Source: Lucifuga dentata
Taxonomy: Eukaryota; Chordata; Actinopteri; Ophidiiformes; Bythitidae
NCBI GenBank assembly: GCA_014773175.1
Contig: VXCM01000216.1
Span: forward strand, 62,001-126,000
Length of the DNA: 64,000 nucleotides
Reading direction: 5' to 3'
The notes under the pieces were generated by a model. The model searched no databases. It was not told the origin of the DNA and worked only from the letters and a program-made list of their open reading frames with translations. The translations under genes and the position numbers were made by a program. Below, piece by piece: positions 11,871 to 48,700 of the stretch (positions are counted from its first letter, which is position 1; the number at the start of each line of letters is the position of its first letter).

Positions 11871-13100
11871 TTTATTAAGTTGAGTTCAAACTCTGAAAGC
11901 TTTAGCCATTTGTTTTTCAATAGCATTTTATTTAATGTAATCCTGTTACGATGACATACGTGTTCCACAGCCGTTCGTCAGAAGTTTGCACGGCAGCAAA
12001 CGCAACTCCTGTTAAAGCATTTACAGAAGAAGATCAGCTCATCACGTGGAAGGCGTGCACAGTGGAAGTGCACGATGTTGACTGAAGCAAACGACTCGGG
12101 TTCTTTTAACAAGCATGGCTTACAACCAGAAATATTTACAGTTGTGACCATCCTTGAAGTAAACGAACAATCTTGAATGAAACAAGATAAATGAAGCACG
12201 TTTTTCCACACACCCTGCTGTTTCTATCACTCACCCATATGCTCAGACACACACACAGGCAAACACACGCACATTTTCACAGGAAATCTATTTCATGAGC
12301 ATGGCTGACACCCCAAACACTGTATTGCAGATGTGATATGAATCGCACTTGTACCTGAAGTTTAAAAAAAAATGATTATGCAGCAGATTAAGGGGGAAGC
12401 AAAGCCGAAGAAATGATATAGCAAAAAACTGGCCATGTTATCCTCAGCAATTTTTAAGATATTCTCATGTAAAAACTGCCCCTACAGAATATATTTAAAA
12501 TGGATCAAACAAAAACATCCTCGTACAAAAGAAAATAAATCAATTATGGTAATAAAAATAAGAGTACAGTGTAAATATATATTCATATTTATAATTTTCT
12601 AACTGTATTTACACGATAGGGAATGATGCAGTGGACCGCTGTGCTGACATATACAAGGTAAGCGTGTCTCTTGGAAATGTTTCGTCTTGATTTGGTCTGA
12701 AAAGCAGAACGTTGTCCGTCACCATGGAGGGAAAACAAAACAACCTGACGTGATCAGTCAGCCCGCTCGATTCTTCTGAGCCGTGGAATGCCCAAAGTGG
12801 AGAGAAGAGTGGAAGTCTGCTCTTTTGTGACAAACCGCTGTGACAAACCGCTATTCCTGGTAATACAAAGTGCCCCGTAAACATCGTAGCTACCTCACCA
12901 CCAAGACCCAGGAAACGGCGGCACTCTTCAGTCCACGTGACCCATCAAGTCCGACAAGGCGCCTCTAAGCCCATTTTCTCACAGAGCACCAGGATTTTAG
13001 CTTCATCTCTGGGAATGTGGGGAAGAGTCCAACCCCTTGAGGCAGGGAGCGGAGGATGGGAAGAGGAAATGTCAATGTTTGTCTGAGTGGAGATGAGGTA
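11871..13100 (-). other. fgfr1: Putative fgfr1 3' UTR
   Basis: Sequence directly after the fgfr1 stop codon on the minus strand. The nearest minus-strand AATAAA words are at 11927-11932 and 11871-11876, suggesting a 3' UTR of roughly 1.2 kb. The end is inferred only from these hexamers. Confidence 0.35.
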
Positions 13101-35735
<22,635 letters not shown>

Positions 35736-35922
35736 CCTGCTGAGGGAGCTACACCTGCTGGTGTTTCTGCGACTGGAACTCCATTCAGACTTTTGGTGCA
35801 TCAGCAGCAGCTCATCCACGATGCTAAACAAAAACAACAACAACAACTGCATTAATACACGAGTCAACAATAAAGTTACATGTTTGTCAGAGAGAAAAAC
35901 AAATTTGCTTTGTCTATGCTAT

Positions 35923-36499
35923 TTAAAAAGACCATACAAGTGATTTTTTGCATGTTTAAGTACTACCAATAAGTACTACCTGCATGCATGTTACATTACT
36001 GACAACCATTTTCAAAAAACATAAAACTTATTTTAGTTTTCCTGTTGTTTTGCCAGATCTCCCAATCTTTCAAAGTCATTCAAGTGATACATCCATCTTA
36101 AAATTCAATGTTTCGCCTGCTTACGTCAATATAGAAGGCATGGTCATTTTTTAATTTCTCAGTAAAAGCCATCTTCTCCTGGGACGATATTCCCTTTTTT
36201 CTTTCATGCAGCTCTGTGTTAAACCGGTTAAAGTAAGTAATTTTGACAAAAAATAAAAAAAGACTTTTAGTTTGCTGTGATGGATTATCTATTGCAAGCA
36301 TGTTTCAAGTCTCTACAAGTTGATTTTGCAGCATACTGGAATGAACTGAAACCAATGGCAGTATGGAAGGTAGGGAAAAACAAATCTAAAATGTACTGTT
36401 TCACTATTATGTTTTGGAAAATTATTGCCAGGAATGTAACATGTATGCAGTTTATAATTATTGGGCTCAAATATGCAAAATCACCAATATGCTCCTTTT
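35923..36499. mobile_element. Long-TIR MITE, copy F
   Basis: Starts TTAAAAAGACCATAC and ends near CAATATGCTCCTTTTC. The same interior (TGGAATGAACTGAAACCAATG) is clear but the ends are more diverged. It lies just 5' of fgfr1 coding exon 1. Confidence 0.83.
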
Positions 36500-36601
36500 C
36501 AAATACTTTTTTTTTTTGTGCAAGTAGGCCAATCAATCTGTCCAAAAACAACAGAAGCAAGAGGAAAAAGCTCAAGATTTAAATCTATATTTTAGATTTC
36601 T

Positions 36602-36631
36602 GAAAGAAAGAAAGAAAGAAAGAAAGAAAAA
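36602..36631. repeat. (GAAA)n microsatellite
   Basis: About seven GAAA units. Confidence 0.9.
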
Positions 36632-39600
36632 GAAATTCCACATTCATCAAAAAAGACAAGAAGAAAACATTCTGTGTGTTCGCGTGTTTCGGGGTAAGTC
36701 ATGCAGAACTTAGGCCTGCTTGTACAAAAACAAAGTGATAAGAAAATGCAGAGCACCTCGCTCGCTCTGATAACACATGCAAACAACTTGTGGGCAATGT
36801 CTCACACAGTTCTAAGGAATGAAATGTTTCAGGTTGAGGGTTGGACTCACAACTGTCATCACACATCAAAATGTCACATCAGGTATATTCTTACTGCTGT
36901 TGGTGTGATGCTCTGCTGCTTTTGGTAACACACACACACATCGGGGACATACAGTACGTTTCACATGGCATAGTGCAGCGAGTGACCCTCACATTCACAT
37001 CTGCTAGCATCATCACCTCTGCAGCATCTGGCTGTAGAGATTAACACTTGCCCCTGACCCCCATAATCCCCCTTGAGGAATTTTAGACCAGAAAAGAAAA
37101 AAAGACTACAGCCTGTTATGTGACACCCCTGTAGAGAGACCGCCAGGCCATCATTTCCACACTCAGAGATCTATCACCTAACAGTTGGTTTTGTCCCAAG
37201 CCCAAAATGACCCCCCAACGACCATTTGCTCTCATGCTTGTCAAGTTTTCTCAAACAAATGCTTGTGGTGGAGTTCCTGTACTCCTGACACATCACGCCT
37301 GAAAACACAGACCTCATCAATGGACTACATAAATCAATCCAAAATATCAAAGTCTACTCTTTAAACACCACAAAGTCACAACTGGGTTTAAAAAAAAAAA
37401 AAAAAAAAAGCCATTGTGATCACACTTCCAACCAGAGTGATTTTCAGTGCAGCTTTGCTTTTCTTTTGGCGGTAATTGCTTGTGCGAGTGTTCATCACTG
37501 AAGAAGTGGCTGTGTTCTCCTCAAAACCAATTCCATTTCACTTTCCAAGAAAGGTCTAGTGTTCCAGCAGCTGAGCTGGGTCAGGGGGGTCCAAGGGGGG
37601 ATAAAGAAGCTTGGTCATCTCGGCTCTGTAAGCAGTGAGTCAGTGTTTGGGAGGGCTCCAAGAATCTACTTCTGCTGGCAGACAGAGCAACTCCACAGAG
37701 CGTGCAACCGAGCCGACCACGTTCCCCTGGTCCTCGTCACTACGACAACCGTCAATAATTGAGAGAGAAGGAAATGGTGCCTTCAAAGTATGACACACTT
37801 GAAGCTTTGTCTTACTCAGCTCCCACGGGAGCAAGAGTTAAACACACAGTCATCTTACTACATACACACAGCACACACGCATCAGGCTTGTGAGCAGTTG
37901 TGAATACCACGATTATGAGTATTAAAGCACTAATGCATAGTTTTCTACTTAACTTTAAAAATATTAGTAATGACAAAAACCTATTTTAAAAATGACAGAT
38001 TAACAGAGTGCTACAGAATGCAAATTCCTCTTTCGAAAATGTAGATTAGTGCTCAAAATGATTAGCACACTTGAAAACTTTAAAATACATTGAAAAAAAT
38101 ATAATTTTTTATTTTTATTTTAAATTGGGATTTTACAATTCTGTATACGACATGTTCCTAACCTTCTAAGAAAAAAAAGTTCAAACAATTGCAAATTAAC
38201 AAAAATATCTCAAGTTTCTGCACTTTCTTTTAAAATATATCGTTAAGTGTTCATTTCAAATTTGTGATGAATTGTCACAACATGAGACCAACTTTAGTAG
38301 ATCAGACTTTTTTTTTGTTAAAACATAGAAATTGTTCATATCAAAGTAAACAAAACTGGTCATTAAAATCGTTAATTTCATTACAGTTAAAATATAGTAC
38401 GTTACCCATTTTCAGAATATTTTCTTGTAATATGAGTTGTGATTTAAACTTACACTAAGATGAAAGATGGAGGGAACACATACTTTTATTAACTTCAGGG
38501 AGAAAAATCATTGTGATGCTTTTCTGAGCAAATAAATAATATTAGAAATTAATTTGCAGGGAAGTGAAAAGTCACATAAAAAGTACCAACATCTGAAAGG
38601 CTTCATACATTTTACTTCTTACAATAACAGCTTAACATGAAGGATTCCAGCTCTAAAACATATCACAGAATCATTACAATCCCCACAGTTTTTCTAAAAG
38701 TTCTTCAGAGATGACAGCATTTCACTGTAAACCAGTCAAATAAAGGGCTAAAACGTCACAGATTACAACATGCAAGACACATTTAACTTCCCTCATTGTA
38801 CAAAGACAAAGGCTACAGGCCTAAGCCATAGGACGGCCAGCACCATATTTACTGTTCACTGCCATCCATGCAGAAATTTCCTCAGCTCTCAAATTCTGTA
38901 GCCCAATCCCACTCCTCTCTGTGCTCCAAACACAGACCAGGCTGCTGGAGTTCAGGTTTTCCTCCACAAGGCTTCAGCTCAGCAGACGTACGAGCATCAG
39001 ATCCTTTCCCTGAGGCTACAGATTCACAAAAACTGGTTTCTCTTAACAGCCTCACAGGTTGAAGCATTGCTTCTCCACCAGCATTAGGTGGAGGGAGATC
39101 AGGTGTCCTCAGGCTTCACGAAAATGTAAAGCCGATCAATGTCAAACCAGACAAACGTTCTGCCATTTGGTCGACACGTACTGTAAATCCAGACAGCCCA
39201 TCAGTGCTGTGAGTGTTTTCCCATGGGAGCTTCAAAGAAAAACAAATCTCTAACCTTGGCCATGTTTGTACCATGTACATGACACTGAATTTGAATGAAA
39301 TTCCCTTAACACACATACACACCTCACCAAATACTGTAAAACCTTTAACAGTTCAAGCACAACTTGCTAAAACAGGCTGATTACAAAGCAACCCAGTTGA
39401 AACAAGGGTCACTAATCTATCTAATTGTCAATTTTACACAATTGCACACAGCTTATAAGGATACACTTAATTTCACACTACATTTTGAGAAGGATTTAGT
39501 TAGTCAATATGATCATACAGCTCAAGTAACAGTAATTCCATGCCAGAGGAGCAGCCCAGTAAATTAAAAGGCAGAGTATTCCTCACTTCTCATTATATAG

Positions 39601-40587
39601 TTCAGGAAAAACTTTTTTCCCCTGGTGAAGTCCTGGAGGACATGCTGCATTTCTCAACCATTCATCTCCTCTCTGTCATTTTGTCATGTTGATAACATAC
39701 AGAGCTCTACATATCATCAGATCGTCCCATCTAGAACCCATTCTTCATGGTAGATTGTAGAGTTTTGTGTTGCAAAATTGATTTTAAGAATGTAAAGATG
39801 GGGAAATTACTGAATCTCTGCATTCGACTCACACCACGGTCTGTATTAAAGAACGAAGAGTCTGTTAGCTTTTAATGTTACTGAGCATGTTTTGTCTAAG
39901 TGGATGATAGAACTGGCACATGCTTAACACCTCTTTGACATAAATGGCAATGATCAGAATTATTATTCTATAGACTAAAGACATTTTGCAACATTTTTCA
40001 AGTATTTTTCCAGGACTGATAGCAGTATTGAAAAAAATACAATCACAAGAGAACACAGAACTTCAAACAAGTATATCCACAAAGCCACAAACTCCCCATG
40101 GTTTAAAAGGAGTGGCTCCATCATGTGTTGTATGGATATTACCTACCTTTCGAATTTTACTTTAAAAAACATTAACATGAAGCAAAATCCTTTCTGGTTA
40201 ATTCCACGCAGTTGTAGCAGGAGTGCTGACAGCAGTGGGCCTTGTGTTTTAGGTGATTGCCCCCTTTCATTCCCAAGCATGGTCATGGAAGTGTTCCTTC
40301 TCCTCAAACGCACCACAGGCTTCCCAGAAGAAACTAAACGCCCAAATAAAGAAGCTGTTTCCCGTTTTCCTGTTTTCCACTGCTCAGAAATATCACTTAA
40401 GAACAAACAGGTGGCTGAAATTCAGCTGCTGGGTCAAATAAACAGCCACATTTCTTTAATTAGCCCACGTTGGAACTAGGTGTTCAATAATATAGTCAAA
40501 GAAACAATTATAATGGGAGACAAAATAAGCTTTTGCATGCATGCAGTAAAATTAAGCTAGCGAAGAGCTAATAAAACACTGACTCAC

Positions 40588-40655
40588 CTTACTGCTGGGG
40601 GGCTGAGAATTAGCCAGAGTAAACCAGATGAAGGAGAGTCCTGGGTTGAGATTTA
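40588..40655 (-). other. fgfr1: Candidate untranslated 5' exon of fgfr1
   Basis: Minus-strand segment ending in CAGTAAG/GTGAGT, the only strong donor I noticed upstream of the signal exon. Bounded upstream either by an acceptor-like TTTTTCTACAG (then 68 bp) or by the transcription start further up, towards 41.3 kb. Inferred from the known presence of a noncoding first exon in FGFR1 genes; no transcript evidence. Confidence 0.3.
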
Positions 40656-41247
40656 CTGTAGAAAAAAACTTTCCACAAAACAGTATATCCTGATTTAAAT
40701 GCGTGGCCCGTTATTTGAGCTTCTCCAAACTAACAGCGTTTAGCCTCCGGTTTGACCATACTTTTTTGCCAAACATGCGAAAAAAATCAAGAATGTGCGT
40801 CCCCAAATAATCTACGGAGCGGACAAAAAACTTGCTAAAACTGAAAATATCAGAGTTTTAGTAGTAGTTTCTGGTTTTCATTTATGCTATGCTTCTCTAA
40901 TCTTTTATCTATTCTTTAAAAATACAAAGAATGTGAGAGCAACCTATGCGGTAGTTTTTAGTAGTCCTTTTATCCCAAATCGTTGCGCTCACGGTGAAAA
41001 AAAAAAAGTCTCACCTCCGAAAACTGGATGCTAAAGTTGATGCTAACTTATGTTCCCAAAACATCCGGAAAAATGTCGTTTATATTCTGTCAAACTGCTG
41101 CAATTCAATAGATCCGATAGAGTTTTGGACCATTCCGGTGCCGAGACCTAAATGCTGTTATACAACGAGAGTCCGGACTCAACCTCCCCCACTTAAATCA
41201 CAGATACGCTCATCCTGATTGACTGCCGTTAAGATGGAGCTTAAATA

Positions 41248-41328
41248 CGACTACACTTCCTGTTGGTGCTTTCACAATAAAAGCCACACGACTACACTTC
41301 CTGTTGGTGCTTTCAAGTGAAAGCCACG
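41248..41328. repeat. 41-bp tandem duplication, each copy with an ETS-type site
   Basis: Two near-identical units starting CGACTACACTTCCTGTTGG (41248 and 41289). Each carries ACTTCCTG, the reverse complement of an ETS core CAGGAAGT. It is just upstream of the candidate fgfr1 first exon. Confidence 0.75.
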
Positions 41329-41329
41329 C

Positions 41330-44300
41330 TGAACGGGCTCATCTCTTAACAGCTTTTGTGATATTTCACACATTCATTTTCTTCTTTGTTTTATTAGTAA
41401 AGAGTGTCCAACACGACAGAACATGATCATTACTCCATCATTTGTAATACCTTTCATTTTCATTTTCTAAAATTCTTTGCTATCTTAATGAATTAATTGC
41501 AGACGTGGGCATCATTTACTTCCCTGCTTAATGGTCTATGATTATCCTATTAGCAGCCTGTTTAATGAGATGAGAAATTAAAATTAGCAATTAACATTAC
41601 TATAAAACAAATCCTTATTATAAAAATTATCTTAGTCTTTAGCAGTATGATACAGTCTGTTACTTGTAATGGGATGAAATTCTTTTGCTACCAATTTATT
41701 CTTGACATATTGCTTGTGGGGTTTGCTCTCTATCTACTCACTGTTTTTGTATTGATTTAATCCATATTTACCATTTTTGTTGAAGAACATGAATGGTGGA
41801 CTACAGAAGGAATGGTTCACATAGCTTTTTTTCATTCATTTTTTTTTTTATTAGTTGTTTTAATTTTTTTTAGGTGCTTTTCTTTCCTTCTGTGCGCCAC
41901 TACGCTATATGGACTTAACTGCACTAACTTCTCTAAGAGAATTCGTCCAAAAGTGCTGAGATAACTATCTGCTTCGATGACAAGGTATTTCAATGCTGTT
42001 TGCGCTTTTGTTTTGAAGTTAAATGACGGATATGGTTGTGGCTAAGATTTCCGAGCTTGAAGCAGGTCTCGTCTCCGGCTGGCTGCAGAAAACCTGGCTC
42101 CTCCTGCCATCCACAGCACCTCTCCAGCACCGTCCAGCAACTCTGAACAGACTGCACTGTGGGACATCCAACCAGAGCACAGGCTAAAATAATTGTTATG
42201 TTTTATACGACAATAAGGTTTCAGTAAACTTGCTTACTGATTGCCACAAACTTAAATCTTTATGGCACATCAAATATCAATTACTGATAAAATTTGAGAT
42301 TAATAAACAAAACTCTTGAAAGGTCAACGTAATGTTAACTTTATAGTTAAACTATAAGGATGGACTTCTCATTTTTAGCTGAAATCCCTTCTAACTTGTA
42401 AAATCACTGAAATCCATCATCAATGTTGAGGAAGTTCCCTTTTTGTTTGTTCCATTTCACAAAGAAATCATGTGTAAATGAAATGAATGGAGGAATGAAT
42501 GAATGAATAAAATGGCAAGGACTGCAACAAACAAGATGTGGACTTTCAGTATCATTCTGTGGTCTCCATTTTAGCTCAGAAGGTCATCATCGACGTTTAG
42601 CTGTGTCGTATAAAGAGCAGGAGTGACGTATTTTAAGCAGCACTACACTGTAGCTATTTTCATTAATTCCACTGGGGGCTACATTCAAATTCTGGCTGGT
42701 AAGAATAAATTATACCTTATGATGACATGTAAAAGTAAATTTCTCACTGTATCAAAACAAGCTTTAAAGACAGATTCAGCTTATTTAAATATTCTTTGAC
42801 TTGCTCCTTCTCAGTCCAAAAGAATTTTAGACTTTCAGACCTTATTGTTTTAGATCTTGACTGAAAAGGTCACATATTATAGTTTACTACAATGTATGAC
42901 AAATAACTTTAGAGTGTGTCAGAATAGGCGTCTTATTATTTAAAACTGTTTACACCAAGAAATCAGTTTAAAATGTCCAAATAATCACTGACTTCAATGT
43001 TCGAACAATAACAATATGTATCTGAGGAGGGCATTTTTGTCTTTGTAGGATTTTAGATAAGCAAAATAAATACTAATATATCAAGACAGAAAGTTTTGGG
43101 GGTTTTTTTGTATCAACTTACCATTCAATGCAATTCTGAAAGAACTTTATTGTGGTGGTTAACAGATCACATACTTTGGCAGCATATCAAAGAGAATATT
43201 AATTTCAAATGCATCTGCTACCTCAGCACAAACACAAGCATGTTCTGCCTGATCAAACACATGATTAATATCTAAAGAGTTCATATGGCCTTTGATTTCA
43301 TGACACCATTGATGAATGACGGAATGATTGAAGCCGTGAAGACACATGAATCCCATCTTGGTATTTAGATAAAAGAAGGAGATGACAAAGAAACAGATTT
43401 GTATTTCTACATGTGTTGCCCCTTCATTATGCTTTCGTGTATAAACCAGTATAATGTGTGGATACTCACCTCAAGCTTAATGCAAATTCAGCATTTTAAA
43501 GATCAATACTACACGGGTGGAAACACCAAGGAATATCAAACAAGGACAGTCTTGCTTGTCATTTGTAGACACTGTCTTCTGCTGAGAGGACAAATCTCAT
43601 AGCTCTTGTATTGGTTGTAACACAGACAGCAAACGTAGCTCCTATCAAACACTGGATGACTTTGACATGGCATAACAATATTGTGAAATATAGATTATTT
43701 TATTTTACATAATTTAGATTAAGTGTTATGTGTTACTCTGTAGGTAGCTTTAGCAACTGCAGTCCGCCATAAACCTTCCTGAAAGCAAATTTTATTTACA
43801 TTTCCAAACTGGAAATGTAAGGCCTGATTACACATCTCATATCATCCCTATTCACTCACTCCAATTTACAAAAACATATAATGACTACAAAAAATATATC
43901 TTGGTTCATACAAGAAAGATACAAAGATCTCATTTGTGTCCAGTACAGCTTTGGGTCTTAGTAGTTAAAAATATTTGAACTTACCATGGAGTATTTCTTC
44001 AAGTTACAGTGACTCCATCCTACATATTGCCTCAAAAGCTTGGAAATAAAAGCTGAAGCAACAGCTATAATGTCTAAATAAGATGTCAAAGGGCATAATA
44101 TCTGAGAGTCTCATATTTAAAACAGCCAATATCAAATTTTGGTCAGAAACTTGTTTTTAACTGTTATAAACTGACTGCAACTTTACTATTTAATACACTT
44201 TGAGTTAAAATTAACTAGAAACTTCAGAGTGAGTTGTAACTACAAAACAGATAAAGTGTGAATCTGACAGCCACATACAGTACATACCAGAGAAAACCAA

Positions 44301-45435
44301 AGCATGTTTATAAGGGTAGATAATAGTGAGAGTTAGATGTGCGTGTGCGACAATCAGCCACATCTTAACCATTTCATAGCATCAAAACTTGGCTCTGCAT
44401 TTACAGCAGATCTTTGATTCTACAGCGGTTTGGAACCAGCCTAGACACTTCTGGTATATTTAGCCCTGTTGGTGTCAGTGATAAAGAATTCCCTTGAGCT
44501 ACGCATTAGGTCCTTAATGTTGAAAATGAATAAGTTCTACACATGCACATGAAAGCCTTAGCAGAGTTCCTTGCATATGGTGATTAATATATTGCATAAA
44601 TCATTTGGTTTGTTATCATTTCCTTCTGATAGGAGGCGACTGATATCTGGGACTCTGGAAATTTCCGCATTGACAGCTCAGGGCGGAAGCACTTGTGCAA
44701 AACAAATGAGATAAAAAATAAAAGGTAATTGTAGAACAATAAAATCTGATCTTTGGTTTTTATAACAGCACAGAGAGGACATACTGTCTGTATTTCTATA
44801 CTGGTGAACTAGGGAACATGATAGAACAAAAACAGTAAGTGTATTGTCTGGAGTTAATTTGAATCATCAATCATTAACCCATCTGTGTGATGTTTACATG
44901 CCATGGTGGCTCAAGAAACATACTGTTAAGCTTACTTAGAGAATTAGTCTGAGGGTATAAAAGAAAATCATGCTGGATATGAAATTTATTAATAAATACA
45001 AAGACCCTTTTAAACCTGAAATGAAATAATTAAAAAAGAATTAGATTGTCTACAAAGGATGCATGCAATAATGTAAATTAATAATTTACATTATTCTGTG
45101 AAGGCTTTACATTGATCCATAATCAAGACAAAAGCTCAGCCTAGACACACAGTCTGTTTTAAGATGAGGTGGGGGCATTTCAGCTCTCTCCTCACTTCCT
45201 TTGAGTGTCAGGAAATGTGCCGGACACTGTTAAAACCAGGGACACCTTATGCAAAAGCAAACTGAAGGTAGGCAAAGCCACACATCAGCATGGGAACAAA
45301 TAGTGAGTCATGCAATGCCCAGAGTGAACAATATCTGCCCCAGGAATACTTTGCATAATGATTTCCCTAGCAGCTTCTTCATCGCCCAAAGTGGTGTTTT
45401 ATTGTCCTCATTTTTCATGTTTGCATTCCATTGTT
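41330..45435. other. Gene-poor spacer upstream of fgfr1
   Basis: AT-rich. I see no coding exon with family resemblance and no RNA gene. Confidence 0.5.
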
Positions 45436-45475
45436 AGAATAGAATAGAATAGAATAGAATAGAATAGAATAGAAT
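45436..45475. repeat. (AGAAT)8 microsatellite, LINE tail
   Basis: Eight AGAAT units, the terminal simple repeat of the adjoining LINE-type 3' end. Confidence 0.92.
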
Positions 45476-45720
45476 AGCTTTATTGTCATTATACGTAACA
45501 TATAATGAAATTACAGGTGCTTCTCCCTTAGTGCATAAGTATAAAGTATAAAAAAGAGTAAAAACAACTTTGTACACATCTATTTAAATTATATTTACAC
45601 AGCTGAAAAGATAAATATACTTATCAAAGTGTATATCAAAGTATATCAAAAGTGTATATCAAGTATATCAAAAAAGTGTATCAAGTATATTTATATATAT
45701 AGATATAGATGTGTTACTGG
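45476..45720 (-). mobile_element. LINE-like 3' end on the minus strand
   Basis: Adjoins the pentamer repeat and reads AGCTTTATTGTCATTATAC then AATGAAATTACAGGTGC, a common teleost non-LTR tail in reverse orientation. The far boundary is uncertain. Confidence 0.5.
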
Positions 45721-48700
45721 GCAAGTACAAATATCTTCTTTTATGCACAAAAAAACCCTCAGACAGTCCTTCCACTGCCTGAACCCAACCCTCATCCATC
45801 CATCAGCTGTGTCCCTGTCATACACAGGGCCCCCCAAGCTCCGCTCACCACCCTCACCCTGGTCTTTGACATAACGCTGTTGTGGCTTTCCGGGCCTTTA
45901 TGCTGGCTGTTGTCTAAAGCAGATTGAAGACCCTTTGTATGCATCAGCCCCTGTCCTGAGTGGCTGGGAGGAACCTGCTGGGCTGCGAGTGGAGAGACAG
46001 GAATGCGCATCTGAATGGGCCAGTGTGTGCTGGGCACCTGCTGATAGAAGGACGACATGCCTCTATGAGACTTAGTTCATCAGCGTAACCATCTTGTTCA
46101 ATTACACGTGCAGCATGGTGTTGCATTCCCTGGTCATTCACACAATGAAAGTGCTGTTCCTGCCACTGTGGATATTTTGCTGTTTGCTGTTGTAGAAGTG
46201 GTTCTTTAACAAATGCGATGGCAGCTGCATTGTTTTAGAGGTAAATGATTATCTCCAATTGCATCTGTTTTGTTTTGCCTTTCTATTGTATTCCAACAAC
46301 ATTTCCGTTGTGTGAATATCAGGAGAAAGCTGCAGGACAAATCTCCCTCTATGGGGATCTGCAGTATTGAAAAAAAGCCTTGCTCTACTCCGCACAGCAT
46401 TTTGTCTTTACATGCACTCCACCTCTTGTACTTCATTTCTGTCAATGCGTGAATGAAAACAACCTGTCAGATCAATTTTTAATTGAAGATTTAACACCAG
46501 TTCATGTGTTTATCTAGCCTCATGAAGGAAATCTGTATCCCACCTTTTTGCCCTTTCCGTTAAAATTGTTGAGAGACTTATCTGGTTGGATTTTTCCTTG
46601 TTTCTTTTTACTCCATGTGTTATTTCTGTTTGCCTTCACCTCAACAGGCCTAAATATACTAAAGGTCTCCTATGAGCTGTCCAATTGTGTACCAAATATA
46701 CAAGTATTATTATCAAACTGAGCTATTACAGAAGGCATCATGTAGTTCTGGGAAAAATACTGTAGAACACATGTAAAACAGAAACATAAAATAATCCTTT
46801 ATGCAATGGACAGCATGGACACATGTTGAACATTTGGACATTTTACATAGATTTTTAAAGTTGTCTCCATATTTGGTAAGTACATATTAAGATGATTTGT
46901 TACCAAACTCTTGTATAATGGGATGTAGATGTATGATCAAACAGCTTCATTAATTGCCTTCTGAATTACTTGTTGTCTGGCTGTGCTTTTGAGAAGATTA
47001 CATCTCCATAATCAATAAGGAGTCTGAAAACTCAATCAGCTGAGAAAATAAGCTTTCAGCCTCAAATACAGCCACAGTAACACAAAAATCAAACAAGCGT
47101 TGCTGAGTTCTACACAGTTGCCAGTGAAGTGCGAAGACTGCACAATCACGGTATATCTCACAAATTCCAATGACTCCATTAACAAGACTGGGAGGACAGG
47201 AAAATGTATAAGAGCTGTCTGTTTTCAACTGAAGTGTAACGTAACAAAGATAACGATAAGTGCTTCAAAGAACAGTCATCACATGATTGTATTTGTTCTT
47301 GGTTTGATCACATGATATGCCTGACATTTTTAATAGGCACAGCAGAACCAAATGGCAGTTTCTGGACTCCTGGCTCTCATCACTCACTGACCTGGAAAGT
47401 GGGAGCATAAGATCTGCAACATCACTTCAACCATCAGACAACATGCTACTTTGAAGTGGAAGTGGGCCTAAATTGGATTATGCAGCATCTCTGAGGAGCA
47501 GCTCCTGTGTATTTGATTATATACACCCCCTCACCCCACCACCCACACTCCTGCTTTCCCGATGCAGATGAGACAACATGAGGCGGTCTTCCATGCCAGT
47601 GTCTGGAACTCCACTCCTTAATGCGTGCCCATCTGCCAGGCATTTACCTGATTACTTCAGGCTAAATCAGACAGATCAGGCTCTGCCAGTGCATCTAGAC
47701 AGCCAGAGAATGGTTTTATTTGGTACAGGTGGACAGAGCAAAGGACCCCTTTATCTCATTTATTCATGAAAACAGCCTTTTAGATATTAATGAACATCAA
47801 TGGAATATGATGGAATGGAATGGAATTATGTCTAAGAGCGCTCAGCTAAACTGAAACTATTAATTTTGCATCTTGAGCATAATTCATAAACTGGAGATGT
47901 ATATGTACATTCTCACTCAGTTGTTGTTAAACTTATTGCAAAAGCAATAGGCTAAAGTTCTGTTTAAAATAGTCCCTAGCATTGACTTCAAATCCTTCAC
48001 GTTAGCGTGGCACACAGACCTCCTTCTATTTCAGAGGAAAATAACATCCAGTCCTGGTTTAACTTGGGCTTATTATGGTGGAAGTGGGTTCCAGGGCCAG
48101 GAAGTTTCATGGCTTTCCAAATAAATCTCACTAAACAGAGCTGTAATCCAAATTCCTCATCTTGTGGAGTCCTCTTTTAGCCCTCACATTACTTGAAAGC
48201 TTTCACAAGCTAAGTATGAAAAATCATATACATATATGTCATCCACCAAGAAATACAGCACAAGACACCCTAGACATCACTCATGGTAACACTTTTAAGT
48301 AGCTTGAAAGAATCCAACCTGAAAGGAGGTCTGTATTTTTTGACACAGATGCTCATTTTCATCAAAGACCAGTCAGTTTCTCATTGTTTTGCACATAAAG
48401 GGGCTAACAGCTCTAAACCGGCTCATGAAAAATATCAAAAAAGAAGGAGACCTTTCAACATTTTTACCAAGTGACACAGAGGGTTTTCATTACCTTCCTG
48501 ACTGCAAGCAAATCTTACACATCAACTTTCATTATATTGCATGGAACTTGGCAGAGGAACAGTCGGCGAACGCTGTGATTGGGTGTGATAGTCTGTGTGC
48601 CAGTCAAAATTACTCAGTTAATTCAAACAGCATAATGAGCTTTGTTTTTCGTACATTTAGAAGACAAACAGGAATACCTCCAACCAATCTTTTCAGTGAC

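Larger units (their letters stand above)
35824..40587 (-). other. Presumed fgfr1 intron 1 (5' UTR intron)
   Basis: Runs from the acceptor of the signal-peptide exon to a strong donor AAG/GTGAGT at 40588. Contains MITE copy F and a (GAAA)n tract at 36602-36631. No other exon recognised. Confidence 0.4.

Noticed and set aside
45792..46058. 88-codon minus-strand frame next to the LINE tail
   Set aside because: No reverse transcriptase or other motif is visible and no splice partner was found.
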